Below are positions 24,919 through 32,966 of a stretch of 64,000 nt of DNA, piece by piece. Source of the DNA: Faecalibacterium langellae. GTDB taxonomy: Bacteria; Bacillota; Clostridia; Oscillospirales; Ruminococcaceae. The translations under genes and the position numbers were made by a program. The stretch covers positions 806,001 through 870,000 of the forward strand of contig NZ_NMTR01000021.1 of the NCBI RefSeq assembly GCF_002549775.1, given 5' to 3'. How positions within the stretch are numbered: position 1 is the first letter of the stretch; each line of letters opens with the position of its first letter. The notes beneath the pieces are model-generated. The model saw only the letters and a program-made list of their open reading frames with translations. It was not told where the DNA came from and made no database searches.

Positions 24919-25491
24919 TTATTTTGCAAGACCGGCGCGCTGGCAGATGACCTGATAGAGCTCCTCTGCGCAGGTGTCCACCTCGTTGTTGACCAGCTTC
25001 AGGGTGAACTTGTCCTGCTGGGCCAGTTCCTGCTTTGCCGTGGCAAGACGCTCCTGGATGCTCTCCTCGGTCTCGGTGCCGCGGCCGCGCAGGCGGCGCT
25101 CCAGCTCCTGCTCCGACGGCGGCAGCAGGAACACGGTGGTCGCCCCCGGGAACATGCGGCGGATATTCTCCGCGCCGTGCACGTCGATGACCAGTACGAC
25201 CACCTTTTTGGCTTCCAGGCGCTTTTCCACCTCAGCCTTCAGGGTGCCGTAGTAGTTGCCGTTGTAGAAGTTGTGCTCCACCACCTGATCGTTCTCGATC
25301 AGCTGCTGGAACTGTTCCCGGGTGCGGTAGTAATAATCCACGCCCTCCTGCTCACCGGGGCGCGGGGCGCGGGTGGTGGCGGAGACGGTCTTCTCGATCT
25401 CCGGGTGTGCTTCACGCAGGGCCTTTACCACGCTGTCCTTGCCGGTGCCGGCTGCACCGGAGACCACAAACAGATATTTATCATTCGCCAT
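24919..25491 (-). CDS. gmk: Guanylate kinase
   Basis: 190 residues. Phosphorylates GMP to GDP using ATP. The P-loop [10 protein letters not shown] (about residues 11-20), GMP-binding [17 protein letters not shown] and the lid with arginines ([17 protein letters not shown]) are clear. GAGGAGG precedes the ATG. The gene overlaps remA by 11 nt, a conserved arrangement in Bacillota. Confidence 0.96.
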   Translation of the reverse strand: MANDKYLFVVSGAAGTGKDSVVKALREAHPEIEKTVSATTRAPRPGEQEGVDYYYRTREQFQQLIENDQVVEHNFYNGNYYGTLKAEVEKRLEAKKVVVLVIDVHGAENIRRMFPGATTVFLLPPSEQELERRLRGRGTETEESIQERLATAKQELAQQDKFTLKLVNNEVDTCAEELYQVICQRAGLAK

Positions 25492-25759
25492 GGGACGTTT
25501 CCTCCTCTGTCATCGCTTTGCCCTCCTGCCCGGCCGCACGGTTGGCCACCGTTTCCGGCTGGAGTGCCGAGAGCACCACATGATCGGAGTCCATGATGAG
25601 CACCGCGCGGGTGCTGCGCCCATAGGATGCGTCGATCAGCATCCCGCGCTCCCGCGCCTCCTTGACAAGGCGCTTGACCGGGGCGGAATCCGGGCTGACC
25701 ACCGCCACCACGCGGCCTGCGCTGACCATGTTGCCAAAGCCGATGTTGATGAGCTTCAT
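25481..25759 (-). CDS. remA: Extracellular matrix regulator RemA (DUF370 family)
   Basis: 92 residues. Small DNA-binding ring-forming regulator that in B. subtilis activates matrix and osmoprotection genes. The conserved start [25 protein letters not shown], the [37 protein letters not shown] core and the length match; the last about 15 residues are an extra acidic tail. It sits between yicC(yloC) and gmk as in Bacillus. The regulon in this organism is unknown. Confidence 0.92.
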   Translation of the reverse strand: MKLINIGFGNMVSAGRVVAVVSPDSAPVKRLVKEARERGMLIDASYGRSTRAVLIMDSDHVVLSALQPETVANRAAGQEGKAMTEEETSHGE

Positions 25760-25783
25760 AAACTCCTCCGAACGTTTTCCGTT

Positions 25784-26662
25784 TTACTCCAGATTCTGGA
25801 TCTGTTCGCGGATCTTCTCGATCTCCGCTTTCATGTCCACCACGATGCGGGTGATGTCCAGGTCCTGGCACTTGGAGCCGATGGTATTGGTCTCGCGGTT
25901 CAGTTCCTGGGTGAGGAAATCCAGCTTGCGGCCCACCGGCTCGTTCAGCTGCAGGATCTCGCGGTACTGCGAGATATGGCTGCGCAGGCGGACGGTCTCC
26001 TCGTCCACAGCGGTCTTATCGCCGAAGATGGCGGCCTCGGTCAGCACACGGGCATCGTCGATGTCGCGGTCTTCCAGAATGACCTTGAGCTTTTCATACA
26101 GGCGGTTGGTGTAAGCTTCCACCCGGCCTGCGCTGAGGCTCTCCACCCGGCCGACGCACTCCTCCAGGAAGTTCAGGCGGTTTTCCACGTCTGCCTTCAT
26201 CTTGGCACCTTCGGCGGCGCGCATCTCCACGAAGCGGTCCAGTGCCTGCGCGGTGACGGCAGAAACATCTTCCCACAGCTGTTCCTCGTCCACATCGGCG
26301 TGGCGGGTGGCCAGCACATCCGGGAAGCGGGTCAGGATACCGGCAGAGATGTCGTTCTTGACGCCCAGCTGCTCGGAGATATCCCGCATGGCCTGCTGAT
26401 AGCTGCGGGCCAGCTCCATGTTGACGGTGACGACGGTATCCGCCGCGTCCACGTTCTGGATGGTCATGCTCAGCTCCACCTTGCCGCGGGTGATGCGCTC
26501 GTTGAGTTGCTTTTTCAGGCGGCTGTCCAGATAGCTGCAGGTGCGCGGGATGCGCGAGGAATACTCAAAGTAGCGGGAATTCACGCTGCGCAATTCCACC
26601 GTGATCTCACGGCCATTGCGCACAGCAGTCCCCCGGCCGAAGCCGGTCATGCTTAAGATCAT
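25784..26662 (-). CDS. YicC/YloC family endoribonuclease
   Basis: 292 residues. The N-terminal YicC-like domain (MILSMTGFGRG...VELRSVNSRYFEYSSRIPR) and C-terminal DUF1732 region (FLTQELNRETNTIGSKCQDLDIT...EKIREQIQNLE) are both present. E. coli YicC is an oligomeric endoribonuclease involved in RNA turnover. The ATG at 26662 follows CAGGAGAG by 5-6 nt; the frame is open upstream without an RBS. It is the first gene of the long operon down to spoVM. Confidence 0.93.
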   Translation of the reverse strand: MILSMTGFGRGTAVRNGREITVELRSVNSRYFEYSSRIPRTCSYLDSRLKKQLNERITRGKVELSMTIQNVDAADTVVTVNMELARSYQQAMRDISEQLGVKNDISAGILTRFPDVLATRHADVDEEQLWEDVSAVTAQALDRFVEMRAAEGAKMKADVENRLNFLEECVGRVESLSAGRVEAYTNRLYEKLKVILEDRDIDDARVLTEAAIFGDKTAVDEETVRLRSHISQYREILQLNEPVGRKLDFLTQELNRETNTIGSKCQDLDITRIVVDMKAEIEKIREQIQNLE

Positions 26663-26703
26663 AACGCTCTCCTGTTCTCTCATTTCTGATTCGGTTTTTC
26701 GCA

Positions 26704-26747
26704 TATGTATCCGCTTTGGGGTACACACACCCATGTTACGATACATA
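26704..26747 (-). promoter_or_regulatory. Inverted repeat/hairpin in the leader of the long housekeeping operon
   Basis: TATGTATC and GATACATA (8 bp, perfect) flank an inner GGGT/ACCC hairpin. It ends about 40 nt before the yicC start. It could be an RNA structure or an operator. No clear promoter is seen with certainty in 26748-26835. Confidence 0.4.
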
Positions 26748-26835
26748 TAGCATCATTTTACTATTCTTTCCCGAAAAATTCAAGGTGCAGTGCAGGCTTT
26801 GCGGGCCTGTACACCGCATATGGCGCGCGCAAATG

Positions 26836-26878
26836 AAAAAAGCCCTGAAGCCTGGGCCCTGCGGCTCGGCTTCAAGGC
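26836..26878 (-). terminator. Terminator of the small HTH gene
   Basis: GCCTTGAAGCC pairs with GGCTTCAGGGC and is followed leftward by TTTTTT. Confidence 0.85.
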
Positions 26879-26885
26879 AATGCGA

Positions 26886-27227
26886 TCAATTGGTTTTATA
26901 CACGCAGGTGACGCTGGTCTCCAGCAGATCCGCATTCAGCAGCGTCTGCTCCACCCAGTGGACATTATCTGCGATGGTATCGCGGGAAACTTCGTACTCG
27001 TTGGCAACGCTGTCCATGCTGCGGTATTCGTGGCGGTAGATCAGGGTAAGGATCAGCTTATCCTTGATCGTGATCTTGGTGAAGCGCGGCTTCCGCTTAT
27101 GCTCCCTGGCATATGCTTCTTCCAGCGCAGCCAGCATCTGGTCGAACTCGTCCTTCGAAATGCCAAAGGCAAGCTGATAATCCCGCTCTGTAAATTCTGC
27201 AAGCCGCTCGACCGTAATCTTTCTCAT
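26886..27227 (-). CDS. Stand-alone helix-turn-helix protein of the DDE-transposase N-terminal type
   Basis: 113 residues. The segment KITIKDKLILTLIYRHEYRSMDSVANEYEVSRDTIADNV (about 50-90) matches the HTH_Tnp_4 DNA-binding domain found at the N-terminus of IS5-type DDE transposases. No catalytic DDE domain follows, and no terminal inverted repeats are seen. It has its own consensus promoter and terminator, and a normal RBS (GGGAGCAGGAAC before ATG 27227), so it looks like an intact small gene rather than a decayed one. It may be a domesticated DNA-binding protein. The function is unknown. Confidence 0.7.
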   Translation of the reverse strand: MRKITVERLAEFTERDYQLAFGISKDEFDQMLAALEEAYAREHKRKPRFTKITIKDKLILTLIYRHEYRSMDSVANEYEVSRDTIADNVHWVEQTLLNADLLETSVTCVYKTN

Positions 27228-27281
27228 GTTCCTGCTCCCTGTTTCTCTTGTTTTCCGGTTCCGTTCTGTTTTATGCAACCT

Positions 27282-27310
27282 ATTATAAAAGCTGTGCTGC
27301 GGCAAGTCAA
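27282..27310 (-). promoter_or_regulatory. Consensus sigma-A promoter of the small HTH gene
   Basis: Leftward TTGACT (27305-27310), 17-nt spacer, TATAAT (27282-27287), 55 nt upstream of the ATG. Confidence 0.85.
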
Positions 27311-27343
27311 TGCCATCTCGCGCCATTTTCCGGGCGATGGACG

Positions 27344-27377
27344 CAAAAAGGGCCTCCCACCAGCGGCGGGAAGCCCT
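27344..27377 (-). terminator. Terminator of the carboxyltransferase operon
   Basis: AGGGCTTCCCGCC pairs with GGTGGGAGGCCCT, followed by TTTTTG on the leftward strand. Confidence 0.85.
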
Positions 27378-27389
27378 GAATGCGCTCAA

Positions 27390-28793
27390 TTAGACGGGGT
27401 GAGACTGGTTGGTGTAATCCACATGATCACCATCGACGCCCTGCTTCTTGGCATTGCGCTTTTCGAAGAACTTGGGTGCGACCTGCGGGAACATGGCGTA
27501 GGTCAGCACGTCTTCCTCCTGCGTTGCCCACTTGGCAGCTTCGGCCTTCAGCTTGTCCATCTCGGGAGCCAGCGTGTCGGCAAAGCGGCAGGTGATGGGC
27601 TGCTCGTCGCCCAGGATCTTCTTGGTGAACTCGGGGCTGATGGGTGCGGGAGTCTTGCCGTAGTCGCCATGGACCAGGCCCTTGAACTCCTTGGTGACCA
27701 TCTTGTAGCGCTCGCCCAGAATGACATTGAACACAGCCTGGGTGCCAACGATCTGGCTGGTGGGGGTGACCAGCGGCGGATAGCCTGCATCCTCACGGAC
27801 GCGGGGGATCTCGGCCAGCACTTCATCCAGCTTGTCTTCCTTGCCGGCATCCTTCAGCTGCTTGAGCATGTTGGAGAACATGCCGCCCGGCACCTGATAC
27901 AGCAGGGTGTTGGCATCGACGCCCAGAGACTTGGGGCTGATCTGGCCGTTGGCGATGTACTTCTCGCGCAGCTTTGCAAAGTATGCGCGGACGACGTTCA
28001 GCTGCTTCAGGTCCAGACCGGTGTCGTAATCGGTGCCCTGCAGGGCAGCGACCAGGCTCTCGGTGGGCATGTGGCTGGTGCCCAGGCTCAGGGGGCTCAT
28101 GGCGGTGTCGATGATATCGGCACCTGCCTCGATGCCCTTCAGGATGGACATGGAAGCCAGACCTGCGGTGTAGTGGCTGTGGATATCAACAGGGATGCTG
28201 ACGGTCTCCTTCAGCTTCTTGACCAGATCATAGCAGGTATAGGGGGTGAGCAGACCGGCCATATCCTTGATGCAGATGGAGTTTGCACCCATCTCCTCCA
28301 GGGTCTTGGCGTAGTTTGCAAAGTACTCGTTGTTGTGCACGGGGCTCAGGGTATAGCTGATGCAGCCCTGCACATGAGCGCCTTCCTTGTTGGCTGCCTT
28401 GATGGCAGTCTGCAGGTTGCGGGGGTCGTTCAGTGCGTCGAAGATGCGGATGACGTCGATACCGTTTGCAACGGACTTCTGCACGAAGTACTCAACAGCG
28501 TCATCGGCATAGGGACGGTAGCCCAGCATGTTCTGGCCGCGGAACAGCATCTGCAGCTTCTGGTGGGGCAGCTCCTTGCGCAGGATGCGCAGGCGCTCCC
28601 AGGGGTCTTCGTCCAGGAAGCGGATGCAGCTGTCGAAGGTGGCGCCGCCCCAGCACTCCACGGAGAAGTAGTTGATCTTATCCATTTCCGGCAGGATGGG
28701 ACGCATCTCATCCATCGTCATACGGGTGGCCAGCAGAGACTGGTGGGCATCGCGCAGGACGACCTCGGTAACCTTGATCGGCTTTTTGGCCAT
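27390..28793 (-). CDS. Pyruvate/oxaloacetate carboxyltransferase (transcarboxylase 5S-like, PycB/OadA type)
   Basis: 467 residues. TIM-barrel carboxyltransferase moving a carboxyl group between biotin and pyruvate/oxaloacetate. The metal site residues are visible: LRDAHQS near the N-terminus and the HSHYTAG pair; the carbamylated Lys is in CIKDMAGL. The C-terminus stops at about 467 without a fused biotin domain, unlike most OadA. The start ATG 28793 follows GGGAGAGG by 8 nt; a GTG three codons upstream is less likely. It lies last in a three-gene operon after a separate biotin carrier and a CoA-type carboxyltransferase, the subunit set of a Propionibacterium-type transcarboxylase. The true reaction is inferred. 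Confidence 0.9.
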   Translation of the reverse strand: MAKKPIKVTEVVLRDAHQSLLATRMTMDEMRPILPEMDKINYFSVECWGGATFDSCIRFLDEDPWERLRILRKELPHQKLQMLFRGQNMLGYRPYADDAVEYFVQKSVANGIDVIRIFDALNDPRNLQTAIKAANKEGAHVQGCISYTLSPVHNNEYFANYAKTLEEMGANSICIKDMAGLLTPYTCYDLVKKLKETVSIPVDIHSHYTAGLASMSILKGIEAGADIIDTAMSPLSLGTSHMPTESLVAALQGTDYDTGLDLKQLNVVRAYFAKLREKYIANGQISPKSLGVDANTLLYQVPGGMFSNMLKQLKDAGKEDKLDEVLAEIPRVREDAGYPPLVTPTSQIVGTQAVFNVILGERYKMVTKEFKGLVHGDYGKTPAPISPEFTKKILGDEQPITCRFADTLAPEMDKLKAEAAKWATQEEDVLTYAMFPQVAPKFFEKRNAKKQGVDGDHVDYTNQSHPV

Positions 28794-28809
28794 GATTGTC
28801 ACCTCTCCC

Positions 28810-29190
28810 TTAGTTCATGGAAACCAGAACGTCACCGGAGTTGACGGTGTCGCCCTTGTTCACGTTGACGGAAGCCACGGTGCCGTCCTGGGGAGCCAGG
28901 ATCTCGTTCTCCATCTTCATAGCTTCCAGGATGACCAGCACGTCGCCAGCCTTCACGGATGCACCGGCCTGGACCTTGACATCCAGGATGTTGCCGGGCA
29001 TGGGAGCCTTAACAGTGACAGCACCGGCTGCGCCTGCGGCAGCCTTGGGAGCAGCAGCGGGAGCCGGAGCCGCCTTGGGGGCAGCCGGTGCAGCGGGAGC
29101 TGCAGCAGCAACAGGAGCTGCGCCTGCGGCAGTCTCCTCCACGGAGACGCTGTAAGCAACGCCATTGACGGTAATATTGTAGTACTTCAT
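28810..29190 (-). CDS. Biotin carboxyl carrier protein (transcarboxylase 1.3S-like)
   Basis: 126 residues. An N-terminal beta-rich start (KYYNITVNGVAYSVSVEE) is joined by an Ala/Pro-rich flexible linker (about 25-60) to a biotinyl domain with the EAMKMEN motif, whose Lys carries biotin. The last residues close the biotin fold (GDTVNSGDVLVSMN). GGAGG lies 8 nt before ATG 29190. It lies between the two carboxyltransferase genes and would swing carboxybiotin between their active sites. Confidence 0.94.
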   Translation of the reverse strand: MKYYNITVNGVAYSVSVEETAAGAAPVAAAAPAAPAAPKAAPAPAAAPKAAAGAAGAVTVKAPMPGNILDVKVQAGASVKAGDVLVILEAMKMENEILAPQDGTVASVNVNKGDTVNSGDVLVSMN

Positions 29191-29240
29191 GGAAGGATCC
29201 TCCAAATCAAAATCGTATCTGAACTGTATATTACAAACGA

Positions 29241-30560
29241 TTACAGGGCCATGTTGCCGTGCTTCTTGGGCAGGCGGGCAGCACGCTTGGTGCTCAGCAG
29301 CTCCAGAGCAGCCACGACGCTGGCGCGGACATTGGCGGCGTCGCAGGTCATGTCAGCAGCACCGGAAGCCACTGCATTTGCTGCGCTGCACACCTCAGCA
29401 GTGTAAGCAGCAGCCTTTGCCTTGGTGGCGGCAATGATGTTGTCGGAAGCGTCGATCTCATCCTTGTACAGGACGCTGACAGCTGCACTGGGCTCCAGTG
29501 CGCTGACGACGCAGCCTTCCACAGCGATGCGCAGGTCTGCAGCGGCCAGAGCGGTGTAGACAGGGCCCACAGCCTTGCCGGCCAGAACGGTGACCTTTGC
29601 AGTGGTGGCATCGGCATAGGTGGCAGCCAGACGGGCAGCCTCGCGGATGCCGCCTGCGATGTCATCGGTAGCGCTGGGCACAAAGCCCTCGGTGTTCACA
29701 ATGGTGATCACCGGCACGCTGAAGGCATCGCACAGGCGCACAAAGCGGGAAGCCTTTGCCACGCAGTTGTGGCACAGGGTCTTGCCGGTAGCCACAACGC
29801 CCACGGCGTTGCCGCCGACGGTAGCGAATGCGGTGTAGACAGAGGTGCCGAAGCCTGCGAACAGCTCCACAGCGCTGTCCTTATCCACCACAGCGGCAGC
29901 AGCCTTTGCGGGCTCTGCGCCGGCGGTGAGGGCAGCGACCGGCTGCTCGAACTCAAAGATCGCCGGGCCGGTCAGGTTGTTGGCCGGCAGCAGGCCCACG
30001 ATGTGGGCAGCCTTCTCGGCAGCCTCGGAAGCGTCAGCAGCCACGATGGTGGCCACACCAGCCTTTGCAGCAGCGGCTGCGGTGCCGGCATTTGCGACCT
30101 TGTCGCCCTTGGCAGCGGAGGTGAACGGAGCGGTGAAGAACAGCTCTGCGCCCTCAGCCATGATGCAGACATCTGCGTTGGCAGCGCTCAGTGCGCTGGT
30201 GCCGCCGCAGACACCCAGAACCACAGCCACCTGCGGGATCACGCCGGAAACCTTTGCGATCTGCGCATTCAGCTTGGCAGTGGCGGTCAGCACGTCCAGG
30301 CCCTCGGCCAGCTTTGCGCCGACGGAGTTGTAGAACGTGACGACCGGGCAGCCGGTCTGTGCAGCCATCTCCAGGACCTTGATGTTCTTCTCAACGTCCT
30401 TCACGGTGACAGCTTCACCATTCTGGTAAACAGCATAAGCCTGCTGACCTGCCGCATAGCCGCAGGCAGCGCTCACTGCGCCATCAGCAAACAGCGCAGT
30501 GTATTCCCCGTCATCAAAAAACTTGGCGAGGATTTCTCCCTTATTGATCTTTGAAGCCAT
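29241..30560 (-). CDS. Divergent carboxyl-CoA transferase subunit (transcarboxylase 12S/MmdA-like)
   Basis: 439 residues, shorter than the usual 510-520 of MmdA or PccB and strikingly alanine-rich. The two crotonase-like halves can be followed: FYNSVGAKLAEGL and CGGTSALSAANADVCIM in the first, ASRFVRLCDAFSVPVITIVNTEGF, GGIREAARLAATYADATTAKVTVL and YKDEI in the second. Several glycines of the oxyanion holes are changed (e.g. GGAYD is replaced by GPVYT). About 70 N-terminal residues of typical MmdA are missing. It heads the operon with the biotin carrier and 5S-like subunit. No membrane decarboxylase beta subunit is encoded nearby. The acyl-CoA substrate is unknown. Confidence 0.85.
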   Translation of the reverse strand: MASKINKGEILAKFFDDGEYTALFADGAVSAACGYAAGQQAYAVYQNGEAVTVKDVEKNIKVLEMAAQTGCPVVTFYNSVGAKLAEGLDVLTATAKLNAQIAKVSGVIPQVAVVLGVCGGTSALSAANADVCIMAEGAELFFTAPFTSAAKGDKVANAGTAAAAAKAGVATIVAADASEAAEKAAHIVGLLPANNLTGPAIFEFEQPVAALTAGAEPAKAAAAVVDKDSAVELFAGFGTSVYTAFATVGGNAVGVVATGKTLCHNCVAKASRFVRLCDAFSVPVITIVNTEGFVPSATDDIAGGIREAARLAATYADATTAKVTVLAGKAVGPVYTALAAADLRIAVEGCVVSALEPSAAVSVLYKDEIDASDNIIAATKAKAAAYTAEVCSAANAVASGAADMTCDAANVRASVVAALELLSTKRAARLPKKHGNMAL

Positions 30561-30605
30561 GATAAGACCTCCTGGTTGTCTGTGTGAGCTTTCAAAATTG
30601 GTTTT

Positions 30606-30634
30606 ATTATACTGAATTTCCCTAAAAATTGCAA
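30606..30634 (-). promoter_or_regulatory. Consensus sigma-A promoter of the transcarboxylase-like operon
   Basis: Leftward TTGCAA (30629-30634), 17-nt spacer, TATAAT (30606-30611). The rest of the 30635-30942 gap is A+T-rich; a possible rightward promoter for the next gene is TTGCTT-16-TACACT around 30810-30840. Nothing else is seen there. Confidence 0.85.
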
Positions 30635-30942
30635 GAGATTCTATAAAAATCCATGTGAATCAACATCTCTCGCATAGTGCTTTCCAAATTTTTAACGATG
30701 TATCGCGTGATGACATTTTCTGCTGTTTTTCCAAAAATACTTCCTTGTGTCCTGCCCCGCCTGGCATGCACCAAAAAATTGCTCTTATTTTTGGTGATGG
30801 TGCCTGCCGTGCACGCATTTGCTTTTCGCGCAGAGTGTGTTACACTATATATAAATAGTAAATTGCAAACAGAAAAAATGTCAAAGCTCCATGCAGCGGG
30901 GCTCCCGCCGCACTCTGGACGCAAAAGAAGGTCAAATCAAAA

Positions 30943-32889
30943 TTGAAAAAGCTTTTCACATCGCTCCGGCATGCAAACCAGACTTATGGTTCCTTCCGGC
31001 AAACTGCGCACAGCATCATGCACCGGGCCGGGCCCGCCGTGCTGGCCGCAGCGGTTTTGTACCGGGCCGCGTCCAGCTTCCTGTTCGTGCCGCTGATGCA
31101 GCAGATCTGGTCGCTGACGCTGCGGTTCGCGCCGATGCATTACCTGAACAACAGCAACGCTTCCGACATCTTCACCTCCCCTGCCATCGTCGGCTGCATC
31201 GCGGCCATCGCTGTTCTGACTGCGTTCTGGGCCCTGTACGGGTTTTCCATCCTGCTGCACGGGCTGGACCGCGCCCGCCGGGGCGAGACGCTCCGCCTGC
31301 TTCCCCTGCTGGGCGATTCGCTCCGGGATATCGCCCACGCATGGCTGCCGCAGAACTGGCTCATCCTGATCTACAGTGCCCTGCTCATTCCCTTCACGAG
31401 CTTTTTCCTCGCTTCGGATTATATCACCCAGCTGGCTGTGCCGGAATACATTCTGGGTGTCATCCGGGCCAACGCCCGGTACCACGCGCTCTATCTGGCC
31501 GGGGCACTGGTGCTTCTGGCGCTGTGGGTCGGCGGGGCGCTGGTGCTGCCGCTGTTCGTGCTGGAGCGCAAAAGCCTGTGGCAGGCCGCCCGGGAGAGCT
31601 TCGACTTTGTGCGCGGGCGGTTTTTCCGCGTTTTTCTGCTGCTGACACGCTGGAACCTTTCGGTGGCCGTCGGCGCAGCGCTGCGGCTGCTGGCAGTGGC
31701 CGTGCCGCTGTATGGGATCATCCTTGCGGTGGGGCTGGAGAGCACGCAGGCCATGTTCGCCATGTCCCGGGCTGCACTGGTGGTGGAGCTGCCCTTCTTT
31801 GAGTTTCTCGCGGACTGTATCATCCTTCTGGGCCAATGCACCATCCTTGCGCTGCTGTATGCCCGCCTGCAGACAGACACACCCCCGGAAGAAGATGCAC
31901 TGCCGGGCAGCCGCTTCAGCACCCGGAAGCTCCTGGCTGCGGCCGTTGCAGGCGCAACGCTGCTCACTTTTGTGCTGTCTGCCGTGTATATCATCCTGCC
32001 CGCAGGCGACGAGCTGCGCACCATGCTGGGCGGCACGGCACCCATCATCACGGCGCACCGGGGCTACTCCTCTGCCGCGCCGGAGAACACCCTGCCAGCC
32101 TTTCAGCTGGCCATCGACCAGGGCTGCGAACGCGCCGAACTGGACGTGCAGATGACCAAAGACGGCGTGGTGATGGTGACCCACGACACCAGCCTGCGCC
32201 GCTGCACCGGACGGAACACCAACATCTACGACCTGACCTTTGACGAGGTGCGCAAGCTGGATGCCGGGCGGTGGTTCAGCGCGAAATACGCCGGGACGAA
32301 GATCCCCACGCTGGAAGAAGTGCTGGACCTGTGCAAAGGCAGAATTCAGCTGAACATTGAGATCAAGCCCAACGCCGCCACCCCGGCGCTGGAAGCCGAG
32401 ACCATCCGCATCATCGAAGAAAAGGGCTTTGCTCACGACTGCGTCATCACCTCCCAGAGCTATGAGACGCTTTGCAAGGTGAAGGAGCTGGCCCCGGAGA
32501 TCGAAACGGGCTATATCCTCGCGATGGGCGTGGGCAGTTACTACGACCTGCCCGCTGCCGATTTCTTCAGCGTGGAGGGCACCTTCATCACCTCCGGCAT
32601 GGTGCAGCAGATCCACAAGCGTGACAAGACCATCTCGGCCTGGACCATCAACCGCGACGAGGATGCCAGCAACATGCTGAGCCTGGGTGTGGATGATGTC
32701 ATCACCGACAAACCCGCCATGGTGCAGGACCTGCTGCGCGAGGACGCCGAACTGGACGACGACCTGCTGCTGATCCGCGATGTCATCCGCGACTTCTTCG
32801 CCGCACCGGACGGCGTGGACGACGACTCCACCGACGAGATCATTGAAGAAGCCATCGAGGACCCGGATGAGCTGCTGGACGAAGCCTGA
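30943..32889 (+). CDS. Glycerophosphodiester phosphodiesterase with N-terminal membrane domain
   Basis: 648 residues. The first about 350 residues form a membrane domain with 6-8 helices, the GPDPase_memb type. A last helix at about 330-350 leads to the GDPD catalytic domain (about 365-600) with the signature HRGYSSAAPENTLPAF, ELDVQMTKDG and VTHD holding the catalytic histidines and metal ligands. Such enzymes cleave glycerophosphodiesters or release glycerol phosphate from lipids or teichoic acids at the membrane. The tail is strongly acidic. The start is probably TTG at 30943 (AGAAGG 10-12 nt upstream); the first in-frame ATG, 25 codons later, has no RBS. Confidence 0.9.
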   Translation: MKKLFTSLRHANQTYGSFRQTAHSIMHRAGPAVLAAAVLYRAASSFLFVPLMQQIWSLTLRFAPMHYLNNSNASDIFTSPAIVGCIAAIAVLTAFWALYGFSILLHGLDRARRGETLRLLPLLGDSLRDIAHAWLPQNWLILIYSALLIPFTSFFLASDYITQLAVPEYILGVIRANARYHALYLAGALVLLALWVGGALVLPLFVLERKSLWQAARESFDFVRGRFFRVFLLLTRWNLSVAVGAALRLLAVAVPLYGIILAVGLESTQAMFAMSRAALVVELPFFEFLADCIILLGQCTILALLYARLQTDTPPEEDALPGSRFSTRKLLAAAVAGATLLTFVLSAVYIILPAGDELRTMLGGTAPIITAHRGYSSAAPENTLPAFQLAIDQGCERAELDVQMTKDGVVMVTHDTSLRRCTGRNTNIYDLTFDEVRKLDAGRWFSAKYAGTKIPTLEEVLDLCKGRIQLNIEIKPNAATPALEAETIRIIEEKGFAHDCVITSQSYETLCKVKELAPEIETGYILAMGVGSYYDLPAADFFSVEGTFITSGMVQQIHKRDKTISAWTINRDEDASNMLSLGVDDVITDKPAMVQDLLREDAELDDDLLLIRDVIRDFFAAPDGVDDDSTDEIIEEAIEDPDELLDEA

Positions 32890-32905
32890 AATTCTATAGC
32901 ATGAG

Positions 32906-32941
32906 AAAACGCCTGACGGAACAATCCGTCAGGCGTTTTTT
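32906..32941. terminator. Bidirectional terminator between convergent genes
   Basis: AAAACGCCTGACGGA pairs with TCCGTCAGGCGTTTTTT around an ACAA loop. Confidence 0.95.
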
Positions 32942-32966
32942 GATACAGCTTTATTGGTCAACCATT

